Positions 54,859-63,572 of a DNA stretch of 64,000 nt are shown one piece after another. How positions within the stretch are numbered: position 1 is the stretch's first letter; each line of letters opens with the position of its first letter. The stretch lies in NCBI RefSeq assembly GCF_019061145.1, contig NZ_JAHQZS010000001.1:1-64000 (forward strand), read 5' to 3'. This stretch comes from Anianabacter salinae (GTDB lineage: Bacteria > Pseudomonadota > Alphaproteobacteria > Rhodobacterales > Rhodobacteraceae). Position numbers and translations under genes: made by a program. A model generated the notes under the pieces. The model had not been told where the DNA came from and searched no databases. It saw only the letters and a program-made list of their open reading frames with translations.

Positions 54859-54925
54859 ACCGATAATCGAGCCTCACTCAAGCGCCGGGTTGCACTCGGG
54901 CCGGAGGGGTCCTATCTCTGCGGTC

Positions 54926-55018
54926 GAGAGGTTGGCGCGGGCAGGCGCCTCGCCAACCCGGTCAGGTCCGGAAGGAAGCAGCCGTAACGAGACCCGCTTG
55001 GGTCGTGTTCAGCCTCTC
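54926..55018 (+). ncRNA. ffs: Small signal recognition particle RNA (4.5S type)
   Basis: The invariant SRP domain IV loop GGTCAGGTCCGGAAGGAAGC is present at about 54960-54979, followed by AGCCGTAACGAG, the asymmetric-loop side that binds Ffh. The ends GAGAGG (54926) and CCTCTC (55018) pair, giving a roughly 93-nt hairpin of the short bacterial type. A terminator follows 9 bp later. The exact 5' and 3' ends are inferred from pairing. Confidence 0.95.
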
Positions 55019-55027
55019 ACCCAGACA

Positions 55028-55050
55028 GGCGGTCCCCTTGGGGCCGCCTT
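55028..55050 (+). terminator. Intrinsic terminator of the SRP RNA gene
   Basis: GGCGGTCCCC pairs with GGGGCCGCC with one bulged T around a TT loop, followed by TTCGTCGTTT. The T-run is imperfect. Its place directly after the SRP RNA supports the call. Confidence 0.75.
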
Positions 55051-55057
55051 CGTCGTT

Positions 55058-55363
55058 TCACCCCGTGATAATCACGAAAAGCAACAGGGCGCCCAGCGCC
55101 GCGACCAGAAGCGCTGCGAGGATCAGCGGCACACGCGACAGCTGCCGCACGGTCGTTCCCGCCTCCAGCCTGTTGCCGGCCAGCCAGATCGCCGCGCCCA
55201 CCACGGCGGCGACGCATTGCCAGCCGAAGAACACCATCACCCGGTTCGATCCGCGCGTGAATCCGTCGCCCGTCGGCTCGGTCAGGTGGAACCCGATGAC
55301 CGACCAAGCATAGGCGGCACCCCAGAGCAGAAGCAGGACAAGGACAAGGCGGGCAAAGGTCAT
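55058..55363 (-). CDS. Small membrane protein, hypothetical
   Basis: I do not recognise this 101-residue protein. It has three hydrophobic segments (FARLVLVLLLLWGAAYAWSV; VMVFFGWQCVAAVVGAAIWL; VPLILAALLVAALGALLLFV) and a short polar loop between the first two. ATG 55363 starts just before the first helix; an ATG at 55396 would add 11 basic residues. It lies between the SRP RNA and the ankyrin gene. Confidence 0.7.
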   Translation of the reverse strand: MTFARLVLVLLLLWGAAYAWSVIGFHLTEPTGDGFTRGSNRVMVFFGWQCVAAVVGAAIWLAGNRLEAGTTVRQLSRVPLILAALLVAALGALLLFVIITG

Positions 55364-55399
55364 GCCGTAGCGTAACCCCGCCCGCCCCGTTCTCAAAGC

Positions 55400-56911
55400 T
55401 CAGATGTCGACGACGGCGCCAGGGTGGGCCGCGGCCCAGTCCGACAGGAACGCCTGCATGTCCGGATCACCCGCCAGATCGACCGCACGCCGGGGCAGGG
55501 CGACGCCATGCTCCAGCGCGATGCGGGCACAGGTGACATGGTCGCGCCTTGTCCGTTCGGGGCAATTCTCGGAGCCGTGGATGATCGTGGACAACAGCGT
55601 TCCGCCGTAGCCGTTGACGAAGGACAGGTCGGGACCAAGCGACAGCAGACAGGCCATCATCTCGGGCAGGCCCTGCCACCCTGCCGCCTGAACGGGCGTG
55701 ACCTTTTCCACCGGATCGGGCCGGTCGTATTCGATGCCCAGCGCCACCAGGTGCCGCACATGATCGACCTTGCCCGGCATGTGGACCAGCTCGCGGATCA
55801 GGTTGCGGAACTCGGGCGGCAGCGCTTCGGGATTTAGCCACTGGCCCTCCGCCGCCTCGCCGCGCGCGGCCTGCGCAAGAAGCGCCTCGTCCCGTGACAG
55901 CGCGGGCATGGTGCCCAGCGCCGCGAACCTCTCAAGCGCGTCGGCGTTGCCGTAGACGGCGGCCCGCACATGGGCGCTGTGGCCGCGCCAGTCCTGCAGC
56001 GGATCGGCACCGGCCCCCAGCAGAAGGTCGATCATGTCGCCGTCGCACATCCGCCGGACAGCGTGATGCAGCGACGGGACCAGCTCCGAGGCCAGGCTGT
56101 CCTGTTCCGCCGCCGCATCCAGCAACAGGCGCACCGCGACATGGTCGTTGAAATCGAGCGCGCGCAGGATCGCGTTGGTCCCCGCCACCCGCGCGCCGTG
56201 CGCCAGCAAAAGCCGCAGCCCGTCGTGGTGGCCAAGCTCGGTCGCGTGATACAGCGATTCGTTGTCGTCGGGGTCGGCCCCCCGGTCCAGCAGCCATTCG
56301 GCCAGCACCATGTTGTTCGCGTGGCCAAGCGCGCCATAAAGCGCGGACAGCTTGTGGTCGGTGCCATCGTCGGCAGGCGCGCCGTCGTTCACGTCGGCAC
56401 CGCGCGCGACAAGCATCTCGGCGATGTCCAGCATGTCGCCGCGTTTCTCGGGCCAGGCGTGGATCATCCGGGAAAACGCCAGGTGCAGGATCGGCGTGCG
56501 CGGTCCGTGCTGCCGTGTGGCACGGGCGGGGTCCTCGGCCAGCGCAGACGCGACGGCGGCGCGGCCATACAGCGCCACCTGCAACCCGAACTGGCCATTG
56601 GCGAGGTCCGGTGTCTCGGCCAGCAGTCGCTCGACCACGCCGGTCTGGCCGTGCATCAGGGCGATCTTGAGCCGCTGAAGACGCTGCGCGCGGTCCATGC
56701 CCTGCACTTCGACCGCCGCCTTCAGGTCGGGCCACGAGGCAAAGCCCTGTTCGCGCGCGATGACATGCAGGTAGTCGGCATGCTTCAGATGCGCCGTTTC
56801 GGGGCGGGGCGGATACACGGCAAGCCGTTCGGCTGCGCGGGGGGCGCCCGCGTCATGGTCACGTTTCAGGGTTCTGGCCTGCCTGCGCAGGCGCTCAAGG
56901 GGATCGGTCAT
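55400..56911 (-). CDS. Ankyrin-repeat protein
   Basis: This 503-residue protein has several ankyrin repeats in the central part, for example DIAEMLVARGADVNDGAPAD, LAEWLLDRGADPDDNESLYH, GLRLLLAHGARVAGTNAILR and DMIDLLLGAGADPLQDW, with further, weaker units to the C-terminus. The N-terminal 70 residues carry TDPLERLRRQARTLKRDHDA and a DYLHVIAREQGFASWPDLK segment found in a group of bacterial ankyrin proteins. No signal peptide. It probably mediates protein contacts; no partner is evident. ATG 56911 has GAGGAAG upstream. Confidence 0.85.
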   Translation of the reverse strand: MTDPLERLRRQARTLKRDHDAGAPRAAERLAVYPPRPETAHLKHADYLHVIAREQGFASWPDLKAAVEVQGMDRAQRLQRLKIALMHGQTGVVERLLAETPDLANGQFGLQVALYGRAAVASALAEDPARATRQHGPRTPILHLAFSRMIHAWPEKRGDMLDIAEMLVARGADVNDGAPADDGTDHKLSALYGALGHANNMVLAEWLLDRGADPDDNESLYHATELGHHDGLRLLLAHGARVAGTNAILRALDFNDHVAVRLLLDAAAEQDSLASELVPSLHHAVRRMCDGDMIDLLLGAGADPLQDWRGHSAHVRAAVYGNADALERFAALGTMPALSRDEALLAQAARGEAAEGQWLNPEALPPEFRNLIRELVHMPGKVDHVRHLVALGIEYDRPDPVEKVTPVQAAGWQGLPEMMACLLSLGPDLSFVNGYGGTLLSTIIHGSENCPERTRRDHVTCARIALEHGVALPRRAVDLAGDPDMQAFLSDWAAAHPGAVVDI

Positions 56912-57145
56912 CGGCTTCCTCATCGAAGTTCCCGCCGGTCCGCTTTATCGGGAGCCATGAGAAAGACCGTCATGTGAACAGTCGTTCCGGAAATGAGGGT
57001 GCCGATACGGCTTTCCGCGGACCTGGATGCCTCCCTGAAGGCGCTGTCAGGGTAGCCGTGGCGCTGCGGTCGTTCAAGCCCGCCGGTGGACTGTCCGGCC
57101 CCGCCCCCTTAGCTTGGGCGTGATCCGCGAATCCCGGTGAGGCGC

Positions 57146-58897
57146 ATGACCGACGAGACGACCCAAGGCTACCAGGTGCTGGCCCGGAAATACCGGCCCG
57201 AAACCTTTGCCGATCTCGTCGGGCAGGATGCGATGGTGCGCACGCTGAAAAACGCGTTCGAGGCCGACCGCATCGCGCAGGCCTTCATCATGACCGGCAT
57301 CCGGGGCACCGGAAAGACGACGACGGCGCGGATCATCGCCAAGGGGATGAACTGCATCGGGCCGGACGGCACAGGCGGGCCGACCACCGATCCCTGCGGA
57401 CAGTGTGAGCATTGCGTTGCCATCGCCAAGGGCGCGCATGTCGATGTGTTCGAGATGGATGCGGCATCGAACACCGGCGTCGGCGACATCCGCGAGATCA
57501 TCGACAGCGTCCACTATCGGGCCGCGTCTGCGCGCTACAAGATCTACATCATCGACGAAGTTCACATGCTGTCGGTGAACGCGTTCAACGCGCTTCTCAA
57601 GACGCTGGAAGAACCCCCCGCGCATGTGAAATTCATCTTTGCCACGACCGAGATCCGCAAGGTTCCGGTCACGGTTCTGTCGCGCTGCCAGCGGTTCGAC
57701 CTGCGCCGGATCGAGCCAGAGGTGATGATCGGCCTCTTGCGCCGGATCGCGGGCAGCGAGGGCGGGCAGATCACCGACGAGGCGCTGGGGCTTATCACCC
57801 GCGCGGCGGAAGGGTCGGCGCGCGATGCGACCTCGCTCTTGGACCAGGCGCTAAGCCAGGGCGGCGGCGAGACCAGCGCCGAACAGGTGCGCGCGATGCT
57901 GGGGCTGGCCGACCGGGGCCGCGTGCTCGACCTGTTCGATCTGGTGATGAAAGGCGACGCTGCGGGTGGGCTTGCCGAGTTGTCGGCGCAATACGCAGAG
58001 GGCGCCGATCCGCTGGCCGTGCTGCGCGATCTGGCCGAGATCACGCACTGGATCAGCGTCATCAAGATCACGCCCGAGGCGGTCGAGGACCCCACGGTCA
58101 GCCCGGACGAGCGCACGCGCGGCGGCGACATGGCCGAGCGCCTGCCGATGCGGGTGCTGACGCGGATGTGGCAGATGCTGCTCAAGGCGCTGGACGAGGT
58201 GGCGCAGGCGCCCAACGGGATGATGGCAGCCGAAATGGCTCTGATCCGCATGACCCATGTCGCCGACCTGCCGCCGCCCGAAGACCTGATCCGCAAGCTG
58301 CAGGACGGCCCCCCGACGCAGGGCAGCCCCGGCCCGGCGCCGCGTGCGCCCGCCAGCCCGCCGCAGCCCGCGCCGACCAACGCGGTGTCGCGCGGCGCGG
58401 CGCCGTCCTATGGCAGCGATGGCACCGCCACCGCCCGCGCGCTTGACCCCGAGCAGGCGCTGGCGCGCTATGACCGCTTTGAACAGGTGGTCGAGCTGAT
58501 CCGGCGCCACCGTGACGTGAAGCTTCTGGTCGACGTGGAAACCTGCCTGCGCCTTGCGCGCTACAGCCCCGGCCGGATCGAGTTCCAGCCGAAGGACAAT
58601 GCCCCCACCGACCTTGCCGCGCGCCTGTCGCAGCGGCTTCAGGCCTGGACCGGGGTGCGCTGGGCCGTGTCGGTGGTCAGCGAGGGCGGCAAGGACACCA
58701 TCGCGGACCTGCGCGACGCGGACCGGATGGCGCTTGAGGACAAGGCGCGGGCGCACCCGCTGGTGCAGGCGGTGTTCGCCGCCTTTCCGAACGCCAGGAT
58801 CACCGAGATCCGGACCCCCGACCAGATCGCCGAAGATGCCGCCGTCGAGGCGCTGCCCGAGGTCGACGAGGAATGGGACCCGTTCGAGGAAGACTGA
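57146..58897 (+). CDS. dnaX: DNA polymerase III subunit gamma/tau
   Basis: This 583-residue clamp-loader subunit has Walker A GIRGTGKTTTAR at residues 51-62, a zinc module with four Cys (NCIGPDG then DPCGQCEHC), Walker B IYIIDEVHML and the SRC motif VLSRCQRF. A Pro/Ala-rich linker starts at about 390 (GSPGPAPRAPASPPQPAPTN), then a C-terminal tau-like domain. ATG 57146 is preferred; a GTG at 57137 is in frame. The gene ends with TGATG, giving the next gene a 1-bp overlap. It heads the conserved dnaX-ybaB-recR order. Confidence 0.94.
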   Translation: MTDETTQGYQVLARKYRPETFADLVGQDAMVRTLKNAFEADRIAQAFIMTGIRGTGKTTTARIIAKGMNCIGPDGTGGPTTDPCGQCEHCVAIAKGAHVDVFEMDAASNTGVGDIREIIDSVHYRAASARYKIYIIDEVHMLSVNAFNALLKTLEEPPAHVKFIFATTEIRKVPVTVLSRCQRFDLRRIEPEVMIGLLRRIAGSEGGQITDEALGLITRAAEGSARDATSLLDQALSQGGGETSAEQVRAMLGLADRGRVLDLFDLVMKGDAAGGLAELSAQYAEGADPLAVLRDLAEITHWISVIKITPEAVEDPTVSPDERTRGGDMAERLPMRVLTRMWQMLLKALDEVAQAPNGMMAAEMALIRMTHVADLPPPEDLIRKLQDGPPTQGSPGPAPRAPASPPQPAPTNAVSRGAAPSYGSDGTATARALDPEQALARYDRFEQVVELIRRHRDVKLLVDVETCLRLARYSPGRIEFQPKDNAPTDLAARLSQRLQAWTGVRWAVSVVSEGGKDTIADLRDADRMALEDKARAHPLVQAVFAAFPNARITEIRTPDQIAEDAAVEALPEVDEEWDPFEED

Positions 58898-59289
58898 TGC
58901 GCCGCCATTTGTCCTGCGCCGCCGCGCTGTCGGTGCCCTCTGCCGCATCGGCCGAGGTGTGCGAAGCGGTGCGCCCGTCCTGGGTTCCCGGCACGGCGGT
59001 GTCGTCCGTGGACGAGGCGATCCTTCTGCTGTCCGCTCCTGCCTCGCTGGGGCTTGTCGCGGCAACCGCGCTGGCGCTTCGGTTTCGCAGCCAGTGGGGC
59101 GCGCTGGCCTGCGTTGTCGGCTGGACGATCTGGGCCTCGGTCATCGTGATGGGCCGGGACACCGGCGTGCAGGCGCAGGCGATCGCCGAGGGCTGCATGG
59201 GCTCTCCTGCCTTGTTCATCACGCTGGCCGCTGCGATATGTGTAACAGCGATCCTTTACACCCGGCCGCGCGTCGCGCGTGCAGACTGA
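58897..59289 (+). CDS. Small membrane protein between dnaX and ybaB, hypothetical
   Basis: A 130-residue protein with a signal-like start (RRHLSCAAALSVPSAASAEV) followed by three probable helices (ILLLSAPASLGLVAATALAL; ACVVGWTIWASVIVMG; ALFITLAAAICVTAILY). I do not recognise a family. Its ATG overlaps the dnaX stop by one base, and ybaB follows 12 bp later, so it is embedded in a replication/repair operon where most relatives have no extra gene. Confidence 0.72.
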   Translation: MRRHLSCAAALSVPSAASAEVCEAVRPSWVPGTAVSSVDEAILLLSAPASLGLVAATALALRFRSQWGALACVVGWTIWASVIVMGRDTGVQAQAIAEGCMGSPALFITLAAAICVTAILYTRPRVARAD

Positions 59290-59301
59290 CGGAGACAGAC
59301 G

Positions 59302-59646
59302 ATGTTCAAGGGACTGGGCGGGCTTGGCGACATGGCCAAGATGATGCAGGCGGCCAAGGACATGCAGGCCAAGATGAACGACCTGCAGGAAGAGCTTGAG
59401 ACGATCATCGTCACCGGCGAATCCGGCGCGGGGCTGGTCAAGGCGACATCGACGGCCAAGGGCGTTCTGACGGGCCTTGATATCGACCCGTCGATCTTCA
59501 ACGAAAGCGACAAGGAAGTCGCCGAGGACCTGATTCTTGCCGCGATCAAGGACGCGCAGGCCAAGGCGCAGGACCGCAGCCAGGACGAGATGGCAAAGCT
59601 GACCGAGGGCCTTGGCCTTCCGGCTGATTTCAAGATGCCGTTCTGA
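59302..59646 (+). CDS. YbaB/EbfC-family nucleoid-associated protein
   Basis: A 114-residue DNA-binding protein. The start [20 protein letters not shown], the helix [19 protein letters not shown] and the C-terminal [17 protein letters not shown] are typical of the family. YbaB dimers bind DNA as tweezers and are nearly always encoded between dnaX and recR, as here. Confidence 0.94.
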   Translation: MFKGLGGLGDMAKMMQAAKDMQAKMNDLQEELETIIVTGESGAGLVKATSTAKGVLTGLDIDPSIFNESDKEVAEDLILAAIKDAQAKAQDRSQDEMAKLTEGLGLPADFKMPF

Positions 59647-59653
59647 GCCGCGC

Positions 59654-60250
59654 TTGAGCGACACGCCACGCGAAATCGACGCCCTCATCGAGATGATGGC
59701 AAAGCTGCCGGGGCTTGGCCCCCGGTCTGCGCGGCGTGCCGTGCTGCACCTGATCCGCAAGCGCGGACAGCTCTTGATGCCGTTGGCGCAGGCGATGCGC
59801 GCCGTTGCCGATACCGCGCGCGAATGCCTCAACTGCGGCAACGTCGCGACCTCGGACATCTGCCCGATCTGCACCTCCGAAAAGCGCGCCAACGGCGAAT
59901 TATGCGTCGTGGAAGAGGTCGCGGACCTCTGGGCGATGGAACGCTCGGGCCATTTCAAGGGGCGCTATCACGTCCTTGGCGGCACGCTGTCGGCGCTGGA
60001 CGCAATCGGGCCAGAGGATCTGCGCATCCCCAAGCTGATCTCACGCATCGACAGCGAAGGCGTGACAGAGGTGATCCTTGCGCTGAACGCCACGATCGAC
60101 GGGCAGACCACCGCACACTACATCTCGGACCAGTTGCAGGGCCGGGTGTCGGTGACATCGCTTGCCCAGGGCGTGCCGGTGGGCGGCGAGCTGGACTATC
60201 TCGACGACGGCACGATCAGCGCTGCCCTGCGCGCCCGTAAGGCGTTCTAG
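59654..60250 (+). CDS. recR: Recombination protein RecR
   Basis: This 198-residue protein acts in RecFOR-dependent gap repair. It has the helix-hairpin-helix [19 protein letters not shown], the zinc finger [19 protein letters not shown] (four Cys) and the Toprim domain ([39 protein letters not shown]). TTG 59654 was chosen because relatives begin [11 protein letters not shown] at this point; upstream codons overlap ybaB. Its stop shares four bases with the convergent otsB stop. Confidence 0.93.
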   Translation: MSDTPREIDALIEMMAKLPGLGPRSARRAVLHLIRKRGQLLMPLAQAMRAVADTARECLNCGNVATSDICPICTSEKRANGELCVVEEVADLWAMERSGHFKGRYHVLGGTLSALDAIGPEDLRIPKLISRIDSEGVTEVILALNATIDGQTTAHYISDQLQGRVSVTSLAQGVPVGGELDYLDDGTISAALRARKAF

Positions 60251-61041
60251 CGCGCGCCGCTCCATTTACCCAGAATGTCGATGACCGACGCGGGCGTGGG
60301 AACGCGGTATTGCGCCGCCGTCTCGCCTTCGCCCACCTTGATTGAGATACCGCCACGCTGTGCGATCATCGCCAGCGCAGGCTCGTCGGTGGAATCGTCG
60401 CCGAAGAACACCGGAACGCGGCCACTGAACGGCGGCTCGGTCATCAGCTCTTCGATGGCAAGGTCTTTGCCGATGCCCTTTGGCCGCATCTCGTAGGCCA
60501 TCTTGACCGGGTGCATTTCGAAGTCGGGCCAGACTCCTTCCAGCGCCTGCATGAACTTGAGCACCTGGGAATGCGCCTCGGGAGCCTTGCGATAGTGCAG
60601 CGTGGCGCCGGTGGGCTTCTTTTCGGCGTGAAGGCCGGGCACCGAGTCAGCGAATTGCGCGACCATGTCGGCCAGATGATCCACCGCTTCGGTTCCTGCC
60701 ATCGGGTGTTCAGTCAGCGTGCCGTCGCTTTGCCGTTGTGCGCCGTGGCTGCCGATCACATGCCCCGCGAAATCCGGCAGGTAGGACCGCAGCTTTTGCA
60801 CGCTGCGACCCGAGACCAGCGCGACCGCGCCGCCGGTGGCGATCATCAGACGATCCAGCATCTCGGGCAGACCCTTGGCGATCTCGACCGAATCCGGCGT
60901 GTCTGCGATGTCCACCAGCGTTCCGTCGAAATCGAACAGCAGCGCGCTTTCGGACAGCTTGGGTGTCGGCAGGTCGGTCAGCGTGTCGCCTAGGTCCGGG
61001 GCCGAGAAGCCGATCATCTCGTAGAAGGTCATGCTTTCCAT
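60247..61041 (-). CDS. otsB: Trehalose-phosphatase
   Basis: This 264-residue HAD-superfamily enzyme dephosphorylates trehalose 6-phosphate. Motif I is [19 protein letters not shown] with the nucleophile Asp, motif II ALVSGRS, and motif [17 protein letters not shown]. Family-specific segments are [11 protein letters not shown] and [21 protein letters not shown] 61041 has GGAGACC upstream. No otsA is in the window, so the partner synthase must lie elsewhere. Confidence 0.92.
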   Translation of the reverse strand: MESMTFYEMIGFSAPDLGDTLTDLPTPKLSESALLFDFDGTLVDIADTPDSVEIAKGLPEMLDRLMIATGGAVALVSGRSVQKLRSYLPDFAGHVIGSHGAQRQSDGTLTEHPMAGTEAVDHLADMVAQFADSVPGLHAEKKPTGATLHYRKAPEAHSQVLKFMQALEGVWPDFEMHPVKMAYEMRPKGIGKDLAIEELMTEPPFSGRVPVFFGDDSTDEPALAMIAQRGGISIKVGEGETAAQYRVPTPASVIDILGKWSGAR

Positions 61042-61153
61042 CTGGTCTCCTATCGGTGGCGTCGTCGGCCAGTGGGCCGCCACGCCGCCATTTCGTCGAA
61101 ACGCGCAGGGGCGAACGTGTGTTCCCCTGCATCGGCGGCCGGGTTGGCCGTCA

Positions 61154-61714
61154 TCATCCCACGACCGCCTCGCAGGATTCGTCCAGTAGCGTTATCTGCG
61201 CCCAGCCCGCGCCCGCGCCGACCCCGTTCTGCACTACCTCGACAAAGCTCCAGCCCCTGATCCTGTCGAAGCGAAAGAGGATCGTGTCGCCGGTGCGTAT
61301 CGCGCCCAGCAGCGGCGAGATATCGTCGCGCGCCGCTCGCAGCGAAACCCGCCCGCCGCGCCAGCCGATGCAAGCGCGTTCGGTCCCGGTTCCGAGCGGC
61401 AGTTCGGCCACCTTGCGGCGCAACTCGATCTGGCTCACATCCAGCGTGGTGCGCGCGGTATCCACGGCGCAGCCAAGCTCTTCCTCGCGCCATGTCGCGT
61501 AAGCGATCAGGTATTGGTCGTCTCCTCCAAGCACGGGCTCCGCCTCGGTGCAGCCTTCGTTGTCGAACACCGCCTGCCCAAGAGGGCTTTCGAAGCAATA
61601 GCCATTGCGGTCCAGGATCAGGTTCCGCGTGAACCACAGATCGTCGCAGACATCCGAGGCAAGGGAAGCACCCGGAACCATTACCATCGACGCGACAAGG
61701 GCCAAGCGTTTCAT
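61154..61714 (-). CDS. Exported DUF4453/YARHG-like protein
   Basis: A 186-residue protein with a signal peptide (KRLALVASMVMVPGASLASD). The mature start CDDLWFTRNLILDRNGYCFE matches the YARHG/DUF4453 motif of small extracytoplasmic proteins, in which a cysteine pair and an LWxxRN segment are conserved. Further cysteines (GCTEAEP; LGCAVDT; CIGWRGG; DESCEAV) suggest disulfides. The function is unknown. Confidence 0.75.
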   Translation of the reverse strand: MKRLALVASMVMVPGASLASDVCDDLWFTRNLILDRNGYCFESPLGQAVFDNEGCTEAEPVLGGDDQYLIAYATWREEELGCAVDTARTTLDVSQIELRRKVAELPLGTGTERACIGWRGGRVSLRAARDDISPLLGAIRTGDTILFRFDRIRGWSFVEVVQNGVGAGAGWAQITLLDESCEAVVG

Positions 61715-61873
61715 GGTCTGTTCGTCCTGCTTTCATGGTAGCCGCAGAGGCAGCGGGAACCAACGGAAGCGGGCGTTCGGCACGCCGCGGGGCGGACCTT
61801 GCCCGATATATCCCCAAGGATGCCGAAGTCTTGGGCAGAGTCCACCCCGCGCGGCCCCGCCTCGTGCCAAGAA

Positions 61874-61900
61874 AAAGGCCCGCCGAGAGGGCGGGCCTTT
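61874..61900 (-). terminator. Intrinsic terminator after trcR
   Basis: AAAGGCCCGCC (61874-61884) pairs perfectly with GGCGGGCCTTT (61890-61900). On the minus strand the stem is followed by TTTTTC. It lies 24 bp past the trcR stop. Confidence 0.9.
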
Positions 61901-61924
61901 GGGATTGATCAAGTCGGGCGGCGA

Positions 61925-62680
61925 TCAGCGGTCGTCGTCATCCTCGTCGTCGTCGCTGTCGTTCGGCAGGTTGAAGAAGCTTTCCGCATCGGGGATCGCC
62001 TTGTTCTCGTCCTCTTCCGTGTCGTTGCCCGACAGCGAGAAGGTCTCGAGCCCCGAGATCGCCGTGGGGATCTTGGGTTCGGAGGACATGCCAAGCGACT
62101 GCTCGGTCGACACCAGCTTGCGCCGCTCGTCGTCGGTCAGAACCCCGCCCTCGGCTGCGCGCTTCTTCGCGGCCTTCTGCACGGCGGCATCAAGTTCGGA
62201 CTGCTTGCACAGCCCCAGCGCAACCGGGTCGATTGGCTGGATGTTCTGGATGTTCCAGTGCGTGCGCTCGCGGATCGTCAGGATCGTCGGCTTGGTGGTG
62301 CCGACCAGCTTGGAGATCTGGCTGTCCGCCAGTTCGGGGTGGAATTTCACCAGCCACAGGATCGCGGCGGGGCGGTCCTGACGTTTGGACAGCGGCGTAT
62401 AGCGCGGGCCGCGGCGCTTTTCCTCGCCGACGGAGGCCGGGTTGTGCTTGAGCCGCATCCGGTAGGCCGGGTCTTTCTCGGCCTTCTCGATCTCGGACTG
62501 GTCCAGCTGGTTGTTGGCGATCGGGTCAAAACCCTTAACGCCGGTGGCCACGTCGCCATCGGCGATGCCCTGCACCTCGAGTTCGTGAAGCTCGCAGAAA
62601 TCGGCGATCTGCTTGAAGCTCAACGTGGTGTTGTCGACCAGCCAGACTGCGGTCGCTTTCGCCATCAGCGGTTTCGCCAT
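61925..62680 (-). CDS. trcR: Cell-cycle transcriptional regulator TrcR (DUF1013)
   Basis: This 251-residue DUF1013 protein is specific to alphaproteobacteria. It starts AKPLMAKATAVWLVDNTTLS FKQIADFCELH region and contains two helix-turn-helix-like segments (SFKQIADFCELHELEVQGIA; ADSQISKLVGTTKPTILTIR) with FDPIANNQLDQSEIEKAEKD between them. The tail is strongly acidic (NDSDDDEDDDD). Relatives bind DNA and associate with RNA polymerase in the cell cycle. A terminator follows the gene. Confidence 0.9.
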   Translation of the reverse strand: MAKPLMAKATAVWLVDNTTLSFKQIADFCELHELEVQGIADGDVATGVKGFDPIANNQLDQSEIEKAEKDPAYRMRLKHNPASVGEEKRRGPRYTPLSKRQDRPAAILWLVKFHPELADSQISKLVGTTKPTILTIRERTHWNIQNIQPIDPVALGLCKQSELDAAVQKAAKKRAAEGGVLTDDERRKLVSTEQSLGMSSEPKIPTAISGLETFSLSGNDTEEDENKAIPDAESFFNLPNDSDDDEDDDDR

Positions 62681-62804
62681 GTTCCGTCTCCTTAGACAAT
62701 ATCTTCCTTCGCCGGGGAAAACGGCTGGTCCGGCTGGACCCTTACCACGTTTTCAGGGAAGTTCCGGTGATATAGTCCCTCGACGCTGCAGAGAAAAGAG
62801 AGAA

Positions 62805-63434
62805 ATGCGCTGGTTCCTTGCCTTCCTCATGGCCGCAGGCGTGGCACGGGCCGACGGCGAGCGTGCCGGCGACTTCGACTATTACGTCCTGTCGATGTCG
62901 TGGTCGCCGACCTGGTGCGCGCTTGAGGGCGACGCGCGCGGCTCGCCGCAATGCGATGCGGACGCCGATTTCGGTTGGGTGCTGCACGGGCTTTGGCCAC
63001 AATACGAGGACGGGTATCCCGCCAACTGCCCCACGACCGAACGAAATCCGTCTCGTGCGCAGACGGCCGCCATGGCCGACATCATGGGCACGGGCGGCCT
63101 TGCCTGGTATCAGTGGCAAAAGCACGGGCGTTGCTCTGGCTTGCCCGCGACCGCCTATTTCGAGCAGGCGCGCGCCGCCTTTGATGCCGTCGCCAAGCCC
63201 GAGGTGTTTCGCAAGCTGGACCGCCCCGTGACCCTGCCCGCCTCTGTGGTCGAAGAGGCATTCCTCAAGGACAACCCGGACCTGTCGGCGGACATGCTGA
63301 CGATCACCTGCAAGGCCGGGCGCATCCAGGAGGCGCGACTGTGCCTGACGCAGGATCTGAAGCCACGGGTCTGCGGCGATGACGTGGTGCGCGACTGTTC
63401 CATGCGCGACGCACTGCTCGACCCGATCGAATAG
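62805..63434 (+). CDS. Exported ribonuclease T2-family enzyme
   Basis: A 209-residue secreted RNase with a signal peptide (RWFLAFLMAAGVARADG). Both catalytic segments are present: CAS I as WVLHGLWPQYEDGYPANC and CAS II as WYQWQKHGRCSGLP, with the two catalytic His and the Glu/Lys pair. Cysteines at several points fit the disulfides of the family. It degrades RNA without metal and yields 2',3'-cyclic nucleotides, the substrate class of the CpdB-like enzyme at 48843-50816. ATG 62805 follows an AGAAAAGAGAG stretch. Confidence 0.9.
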   Translation: MRWFLAFLMAAGVARADGERAGDFDYYVLSMSWSPTWCALEGDARGSPQCDADADFGWVLHGLWPQYEDGYPANCPTTERNPSRAQTAAMADIMGTGGLAWYQWQKHGRCSGLPATAYFEQARAAFDAVAKPEVFRKLDRPVTLPASVVEEAFLKDNPDLSADMLTITCKAGRIQEARLCLTQDLKPRVCGDDVVRDCSMRDALLDPIE

Positions 63435-63572
63435 GGCTTTCCCTTCGGCATCAATGAATTGTGTGCGGCATCCCGCCGCACCCGTGCTACCGTTATGCCA
63501 GCACCAGACGCGGCCGCGCATCCTGGGTGCGCGCCCGTGCTGGCTGACCGCAACACCAGCAAGGATACGTTC

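Noticed and set aside
57146-58897. Programmed frameshift in dnaX giving a short gamma form
   Set aside because: No A-rich slippery sequence with a following stem is visible in the frame near the usual position.
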